Source of the DNA: Dysgonamonadaceae bacterium
GTDB taxonomy: Bacteria; Bacteroidota; Bacteroidia; Bacteroidales; Azobacteroidaceae
Assembly (NCBI GenBank): GCA_031287395.1
Contig: JAITTA010000165.1
Coordinates: 1 to 10,227 of the forward strand
Direction: 5' to 3'
DNA: 10,227 nucleotides
The position numbers and the translations under genes are program-made. Below, one piece after another: positions 1-5,600 of the stretch. The notes beneath the pieces are model-generated. The model ran no database searches. It worked only from the letters and a program-made list of their open reading frames with translations, and had not been told where the DNA came from. The first letter of the stretch is position 1, and every line of letters starts with the position of its first letter.

Positions 1-1
1 C

Positions 2-250
2 GTTCGTTCAACTCATAAATCCGCTTTTAAAGGATTATTTTCCAATAAATTGTTGTGGGGCGCCATCTTGATTGTTTTCGCCCTTATGTTGACTGTTCTT
101 GAGGTTCCTGTGCTACATGGTATATTCAAAATTACCCGATTAACCGGAGAACAATGGATGTGGGTTGCCGGATTATCGCTGGCTCCCCTCTTCATTATGG
201 AACTGGTTAAAAGCATCGGAAGATTGATCTTTAAAGACAAATTTCAATAA
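2..250 (+). CDS. P-type cation-transporting ATPase, C-terminal end (5' truncated by window)
   Basis: The reading frame is open from base 2 to the TAA at 248-250, giving the last 82 residues of a longer protein. The start is outside the window; the TTG at 50 is internal. The segment begins VRSTHKSAFKGLFSNKLLW, matching the 'RS..K..F..GLFSN' entry to the final membrane segments of P2-type (calcium-pump-like) ATPases. Two hydrophobic helices follow (about LLWGAILIVFALMLTVLEV and WMWVAGLSLAPLFIMELVK), with the family-typical 'W...L.L.PL..MELVK' pattern before a basic tail. In the family these helices belong to the Cation_ATPase_C domain, which helps form the ion path through the cytoplasmic membrane. 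The phosphorylation and nucleotide domains lie upstream, unseen, so the ion (Ca2+, Mg2+ or other) cannot be assigned. Confidence 0.85.
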   Translation, partial: VRSTHKSAFKGLFSNKLLWGAILIVFALMLTVLEVPVLHGIFKITRLTGEQWMWVAGLSLAPLFIMELVKSIGRLIFKDKFQ

Positions 251-344
251 AAATTAAAATATGAAACGAGCATTAACCTTTGGCAAACCAAAGAAAATGA
301 ACATGCGAGTTCCATATGACCTTTAAAAATAAAATGATATACGT
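251..344. other. Short intergenic gap before the DKNYY lipoprotein gene
   Basis: This 94-bp spacer is AT-rich. It contains a small stem, CTTTGG (278-283) and CCAAAG (288-293) around a CAAA loop, which is not followed by a T-run and so is not a convincing terminator. TAACCTTTG at 275-283 resembles the Bacteroidota -7 box but has one base too many between TA and TTTG. No clear promoter can be called, so the next gene may be read through from the ATPase gene or use a degenerate promoter. Confidence 0.4.
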
Positions 345-1502
345 ATGAAATCAAAACATTTCCTTTCAATACTGATATTTGCCGGTCTTTGTTCTTGCGT
401 CGGTAAACCAATCGATGAAAATATTTCCAGATATTACCGGAAAAGCCTGGGTTCGGTTTATTTTACAGATAAACCTGCGAAAACCATGGGCATCCACGGC
501 AATAAAATCAAAGGTGCAGATGCAAAAACGTTTACCCCCCTGGCGGAAACCGTCGCAAAAGATAAAAATAGGGTCTATTACCGGAATTTTCCACAACCGC
601 AAGTCGATAAGGAAAGTTTCCGGGTTAAAGATGACGGAACCATGAGGGATAAAAATCACATCTATTTCCCTACCTTGGAAAACGGAAAAGAATTTGTTTT
701 GAAAATACTATACAATGTAGATTTGGAGACTTACGGAAGTTATAAAGGACATCTGGGTTGGGCTTACGATAAAAACCATGTGTATCAGGGATATAGTAAA
801 CCATTGGATGCAGATCCTTCTTCTTTTACATTTCTTTCGGATAACTTCATGAAAGACAAGGATTTTTTATATACACTATTTCTGGACAAAGTGGAAAAAC
901 TGAAAATCGGAACCGATAGCTTAATTGCTCTCAACGAAACTTATGTACGAGACAACCATCAAGTGTACTTTTTTGATGCAGAGCACACAAATGATTTCGG
1001 GTCCATTCCATTTCTTTCGGTCGACAGTATTACGGTATTACCGGACCCGTTTATCATAATAGAAAACAAAATTTATATGAGTGGACAATTATTAAATAAC
1101 GGGGATATCGATATTTCCACATTCAGGATCTTAGACGAGGGTTATTGTCGCGATACCAGTCATATTTTCCATTCAGGGAAAATAATCCCGGCAATTGATG
1201 TTCACAGTTTTGAACTTCTGACAAATGGTTTCGCCAGAGACAAACAATCTGTTTATTTTACGGGACACATTCTCAAAAATGTAGATTCAAAGTCATTCAA
1301 GATTATTAATCCGCTTTATTTCGCAGATAAAAATCACGTTTATTATATCTATTCTTCCCCAAGAAACGGAAAAGAATTTTTTCTAATCGTGGACAAAGCA
1401 AATCCGGAGACTTTTCATCACAATCCAAGAAAAAGCGAACTCTATGGAGCTGATGATAAAAATGAGTTTTACAATGGAGGAATAATTCTCAAAAATCCTT
1501 GA
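345..1502 (+). CDS. DKNYY-repeat lipoprotein of unknown function
   Basis: This 385-residue protein starts with a lipoprotein signal: basic MKSKH, a hydrophobic core, then the lipobox L15-C16-S17 before C18. It should be lipid-anchored in the envelope. The mature part is a tandem array of the DKNYY-type motif (D-K-N-x-V-Y-Y). Clear or degenerate copies begin at residues 73, 102, 142, 171, 203, 240, 270, 299, 328 and 371, mostly 29-30 residues apart. Between them a second motif recurs, of the form VDxxSF/TF (87-92, 125-130, 256-260, 285-289, 313-318). Copies at 203, 240 and 270 have lost the K or N. The family has no established biochemical role, and a repeat scaffold or binding surface is only a guess. 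The ATG at 345 is chosen because it gives the signal peptide; an ATG at 334 in another frame stops after four codons. The stop lies 22 bp before the next ORF. Confidence 0.82.
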   Translation: MKSKHFLSILIFAGLCSCVGKPIDENISRYYRKSLGSVYFTDKPAKTMGIHGNKIKGADAKTFTPLAETVAKDKNRVYYRNFPQPQVDKESFRVKDDGTMRDKNHIYFPTLENGKEFVLKILYNVDLETYGSYKGHLGWAYDKNHVYQGYSKPLDADPSSFTFLSDNFMKDKDFLYTLFLDKVEKLKIGTDSLIALNETYVRDNHQVYFFDAEHTNDFGSIPFLSVDSITVLPDPFIIIENKIYMSGQLLNNGDIDISTFRILDEGYCRDTSHIFHSGKIIPAIDVHSFELLTNGFARDKQSVYFTGHILKNVDSKSFKIINPLYFADKNHVYYIYSSPRNGKEFFLIVDKANPETFHHNPRKSELYGADDKNEFYNGGIILKNP

Positions 1503-1524
1503 TCTGGCATGGATATTCCATACG

Positions 1525-1743
1525 ATGATTGAAAAATTTGATAAATTCTCTTCTTCTTTTCTGATGCCCATCGGAGCATTTTTCATTTCCATATTTGTTG
1601 GTTGGAAAATGAAGAAAGCAGACATCTTAGATGAAATATCAAACTCTAAAAAGCTGAAAATAAAGTATTTTAATTTATTTCTATTTCTTATAAAATATTT
1701 TGTACCATTAGCAATCATTACAACTTTCTTAAGCAAATTGTAA
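1525..1743 (+). pseudogene. C-terminal remnant of a sodium:neurotransmitter-symporter (SNF) family transporter
   Basis: The 72 residues (MIEKFDKFSSSFLMPIGAFF onward) match only the last two membrane segments of bacterial SNF/NSS sodium-dependent transporters. Typical features are 'FD.FSSSFLMPIGAFFISIFVGW' at about residues 5-26, a polar linker (KMKKADILDEI), then 'LFLFLIKYFVPLAIITTFL' before the stop. Complete members have roughly 450 residues and 11-12 helices, so over 80 per cent is missing. The same frame upstream closes at a TAA at 1483-1485, and family resemblance fades just before the ATG at 1525; the preceding space is the DKNYY gene. This looks like the 3' end left by deletion or replacement. 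An expressed two-helix membrane protein cotranscribed with the lipoprotein gene is possible, because the remaining frame is intact. Family assignment is from memory of the pattern, not a search. Confidence 0.65.
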
Positions 1744-1769
1744 TTTTTCTTAAAATTCTTTTATATTTG
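1738..1769 (+). promoter_or_regulatory. Predicted Bacteroidota promoter for the YegP-like gene
   Basis: TTG at 1738-1740 (-33 element) and TATATTTG at 1762-1769 (a perfect TAnnTTTG -7 box) are separated by 21 bp, as in Bacteroidota housekeeping promoters. Transcription would begin near 1776 and leave a leader of about 85 nt before the ATG at 1861. The -33 element overlaps the last codon of the upstream remnant. Confidence 0.6.
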
Positions 1770-1808
1770 TTAACTTTATTTTTACGTTTTTAAACTTTCT
1801 TGGACCGG

Positions 1809-1832
1809 TGTTTGTTGTAAAATTAACAAACA
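1809..1832. repeat. 8-bp inverted repeat in the leader of the YegP-like gene
   Basis: TGTTTGTT (1809-1816) and AACAAACA (1825-1832) are perfect complements around an 8-nt AT-rich loop. The repeat lies downstream of the predicted start point and about 28 bp before the start codon. It could be an mRNA hairpin affecting stability or translation, or an operator. There is no T-run after it, so it is not a terminator. Confidence 0.45.
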
Positions 1833-1860
1833 GCATATAACATTTTACATACTTAACATC

Positions 1861-2190
1861 ATGGGAAAGTTTATTATTGCCAAACAAAAAAATGGCGAAT
1901 TTCACTTTAATTTAAAAGCAGGAAACGGATTGGTAATTTTAACGAGCGAAGGATATTCTTCCAAAAATGCATGCCTTAAGGGCATCGAATCCGTAAGAAG
2001 AAACTCGATGGACAAATCAAATTTTGAAGAATTGACTTCTCAAAATGGTAAATTTTATTTTAATTTGAGGACGACAAACGGTCAAATTATCGGTTCAAGT
2101 CAGATGTATGAAACAGAAAATTCAGTAAAAAACGGGATTATATCGGTAGAGATGAATGCTCCTGATGCCGATATCGAAGAATTGTATTAA
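1861..2190 (+). CDS. Small DUF1508 / YegP-like protein with two tandem repeats
   Basis: This 109-residue soluble protein has two copies of the DUF1508 (UPF0339, YegP-like) unit, 51 residues apart. Copy 1 contains K10-NGEFHFNLKAGNG and SEGYSSKNACLKGIESV. Copy 2 contains Q61-NGKFYFNLRTTNG and SQMYETENSVKNGIISV. Each unit has the typical order: 'NG.F.F.L...NG..I..S..Y......' strands, then a 'K.GI.SV' helix. The length agrees with the two-repeat E. coli YegP (about 110 residues). The function of the family is not established. No signal peptide is present, so it is predicted cytoplasmic. It has a well-formed promoter and an inverted-repeat leader, which suggests regulation apart from the upstream genes. 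tsaE begins 45 bp downstream on the same strand and could be partly cotranscribed. Confidence 0.85.
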   Translation: MGKFIIAKQKNGEFHFNLKAGNGLVILTSEGYSSKNACLKGIESVRRNSMDKSNFEELTSQNGKFYFNLRTTNGQIIGSSQMYETENSVKNGIISVEMNAPDADIEELY

Positions 2191-2235
2191 TTTAAATAAA
2201 TTTATAACTAATTTTACAGCCATAATACATAGAAT

Positions 2236-2652
2236 ATGGCTACGATTCAAATACAAAATACGGACGCAATTCAACATGCTGCCCGTGAATTTATTGCTTT
2301 CATGGGAGGCAATACTGTTTTTGCATTCAAAGGAAAGATGGGGGCAGGGAAAACGACCTTTATCAAAGCAATATGTGAAGAAATGGGAGTAACCGATGTA
2401 ATAAACAGTCCTACTTTTGCTATCATTAACGAATACAGATCGGATACTACCGCCGAACTGATTTATCACTTCGACTTTTATCGTATCAATAGCATACGTG
2501 AAGCCTATAACATCGGCATAGACGATTACTTCGAAAGTGGAGCCCTCTGCTTTATCGAGTGGCCGGAAAAAATCGAAGAGCTCCTACCCGAAGATGCGGT
2601 TTTTGTAACCATTGAAGAACAAGAAGACGGTTCAAGACTCGTTACTTTATAA
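2236..2652 (+). CDS. tsaE: tRNA threonylcarbamoyladenosine biosynthesis ATPase TsaE
   Basis: This 138-residue protein is the small P-loop ATPase (YjeE family) that works with TsaB and TsaD to place threonylcarbamoyl on A37 of ANN-decoding tRNAs, giving t6A, in the cytoplasm. Visible motifs are Walker A GKMGAGKTT (33-41), the switch-like SPTF (58-61), HFDFYR (78-83, Walker-B region) and FIEWPE (106-111) containing the conserved Glu108. Length is close to the family norm of about 140-155, and nothing essential is missing. The start at 2236 gives the usual short N-terminal strand before the P-loop; no Shine-Dalgarno is present. A weak -7-like TAATTTTA lies at 2209-2216. The last 11 bp overlap the end of the convergent macroglobulin gene, so the tsaE transcript must end inside that gene. 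Confidence 0.96.
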   Translation: MATIQIQNTDAIQHAAREFIAFMGGNTVFAFKGKMGAGKTTFIKAICEEMGVTDVINSPTFAIINEYRSDTTAELIYHFDFYRINSIREAYNIGIDDYFESGALCFIEWPEKIEELLPEDAVFVTIEEQEDGSRLVTL

Positions 2653-5600
2653 CTTCAACCTGCGAAGCCTTTGTACGTCCCTGTGTTTGTGTATCATACA
2701 TCGCTTCGCATTGTACTGCCGGAAGAATATATTTACCGGCATAAGCAGCCTGAAGTCTTACTTTGAAAATTTTAACCTCACTCCGTCTCAAGTCAAAATA
2801 AGTAAAAATACGATCGTCACGAACATCTCTGAAAGAATAATTTTCCTGCGGCGTTATCTCTCCTTCGCCACGCATCATTCTCTCATTGAAGATTTCCCAT
2901 CCGGAAGGAATAATCTGGGTCAAAGCCAAATCCGCATAATCATTTATACCACTGATATTTACAACTTTTATCCTGGCAATAAAATCCGTTCCCTGTTTAA
3001 TAGAACTCACATCCAAAGAATGTCCGTTCATATCGGCATAACTGACTTCAAGTCGCAGATTATTAGAAATCACGGGCAAAGTATCCTTGAGTGGTTTAAA
3101 TTTAGAAGTCAGGCTCACATACAGATTTCCGGTCCCCATATTTTTCAATTTTACCATGCCTGCCGTTTTATCCGACGGAATATCTATTTGAGTGACCGCT
3201 TTCGCCGTTTTCAACAAATTCCGGGATTTTCCGTTTAAACTCCAATCTGCTTCAATCATGCCTTTCCCCATTTTATTGGCAAACTCTCCCATGGCCATTA
3301 ACGAATACGCAGTGGATTGTGTACTGAAATAAGATTCGGAAGAAAGATTCTTTGAAATACGTTTGGCTTGTTCCAATGCTTTCGGCATATTATTCAAAAG
3401 AACCAGGGTTTCCAACACCATTGCTTCGTCACGGGAATAAGAACCATAGGTTGCATTGCTGGAAGAATAAGGATTAACAAAAGCTTCTACATTGAATATC
3501 AATTCATTGGCAATATCTTTTTTCCCATCCAGAGCATAAGCGGCAGCCAAACGCCAACGAGCCTGTTGAGACAATCCCTGTAGTTCCTTCAAACGGTTCA
3601 TCGCTCCATACTCCGGAACACCGGCTAAGACCAAGGTATACAATCTGTAAGCCTGTTGTAAATCTTCCTGGCTGTACAAATAACGCGATTGGCTATGGTC
3701 TGTTTCGTACTGCCAGTTCATTGCAATTGTCCTCTGCAAAGATTTCCACCGGTTCAAAACCTGTTCATTCACATCATAACCTTTCTTACGGGCCTCAACA
3801 AGGAAATGTCCTACATACGAATTGATCCAAGCATAAAAAGAAGTCTGTCCCGGCCAATAGGCAAAACCGCCACTCTGTAATTGACGGCCATATAACCGGC
3901 GAATAGCTTCCCTCACATTCTTCCCGATTCTGTCTTTTTCCTTCTCATCCAAATTTTTGAACTGATCGATATATAACAACGGAAATGCTTTAGAAACCAA
4001 TTGTTCCGAACAACAATGTTGATAATCATTCAAATAATCAAACCTTCGATTAATATCCACAGAAGGAATACGGGACACTTCTAATTTAACCCAACTCTCA
4101 TTTGAATTTTCTTTTAAATTATAAGAGAATATTTCCTCCTGACCGGGAGAAAGTAATTGAGAGACTTCTTCTATCACTGCCGGATTAGGATTTCTCACTT
4201 GAATTTCGATCGTTTCCGTTACCGATTCGCCATTTCCGGTCGCTGTCACTTTTACTTTCTCCACACCGGTTTGAGTCCCTACTTTGAGTGAAAAATAGAC
4301 TATTTCATCACCAATTTTCGAAAATTTAACCGGTTTGGATGAAGAGTCAATCACTTTCGATAATCCTAAGGTTTCCACCTTCACGACAACATTTTTCACG
4401 GAATTTTCCATGGCAAAAACATTGACCGGCAACAAAATATCCTCACCTACACTCATAACCCGGGGCAAAGTAGGTAAAATCATTAACGGATTTTTTACAG
4501 GAACGGTTTTCTCAACATTCCCATAAGCTCCGGATTGCTCGGCAACAACCATTGTACGCACAGAACCTACATAAGGAGGAAGCTGTAATTTATGCGTACC
4601 GGTTTCTCCCTTCTTTATCGCAAACGGGCCTAAGAATTTCACTACCGGTTTGAAACGGTTGGCTTTTTCATTCACCGGTTTTAATGCTTCATCCCCTCCG
4701 ATACTGAACAGAGACGAAAACTTTCCGCCAAAAGCGCCAATCACATAATCATATATATCCCAGGTACGAATTCCAAGAGCTTCACGGGAATAAAATTCAT
4801 TCCACGGATCAGGAGTTTTGAATGCCGTGAGATCCAAAAGCCCTTCATCCACAATAGCCAAAGTATAAGTCATCGGCCGTCCTGATTTTTCTTTCACTTT
4901 CACTGTAAATTCTTTTTCCGGGCGTAACATTTCGGGCATTTCAATAACAGGATGTAAAGTTGAATTTTTATTGGTTACCATAACAGAAACCACTCCGTAT
5001 AAACGGATCGGCATGTCATTTGTGGTCTGTGCATGAGGCTGCAAAAGGCTGACATGAATATAAAAATTCGGAGCCATTTCTTCCGTCACCTTGAATTTAT
5101 ATTTGGAATCCTTTTCATTTTCCACATCAACCCAACTACGGCTAATAACAGAAGTGCCATTCTCCAGGGCAACCAAAGCCCTCCCTTTTGAAGCTTTTGG
5201 AATGATAACGGTTACCTCCTCTCCTACCTCATATGATTTTTTATCCGTAGAAAAGGACAACATGGTTATTCCATTCGGGTCTGTCTTCATGGAACGTCCT
5301 CTCCAGGAAGGCCAATCAACATATACTATTTTTCCTGTTGCATGTCCACTCTCCTTATCTTTAACATAAACCAAATATCTTCCCCAATCCGGGTAATCAA
5401 CTCTGAATTTTATACGGGCTTTACCGCCCTTTGAAGCAATATTTTCCGATAAAACCGGTTCTTTTGAATTTCCATTAATATAGGCATCCAGTGATTCGGT
5501 ATTACTTTCCCACCACCAACTCCAGCCTATTTTATATACCTTGTATTCTATGTTCTGTCTGTCAACCGGTTTCCCATCGCTATTCAAAGTTACAATATCG

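Noticed and set aside
278..293. CTTTGG-CAAA-CCAAAG hairpin as terminator of the ATPase gene
   Set aside because: The stem is only 6 bp and there is no T-run on either strand after it.
261..326. 21-codon ORF MKRALTFGKPKKMNMRVPYDL before the DKNYY gene
   Set aside because: It is short and basic with an A-rich upstream but no start signal or promoter to support it. Chance is the simpler explanation, though it is in the same frame as the following gene.
1383..1736. 117-codon minus-strand ORF over the lipoprotein end and the transporter remnant
   Set aside because: The plus-strand frames show family motifs (DKNYY, SNF helices); the antisense product shows none.
345..2190. The accessory segment as a mobile element
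   Set aside because: I see no transposase, integrase, terminal inverted repeats or target-site duplication at its edges.
2612..3238. 208-codon plus-strand ORF beginning inside the tsaE 3' end
   Set aside because: It is antisense to the macroglobulin C-terminal domain, has low-complexity composition without a recognisable domain, and the opposite frame is a clear family member.
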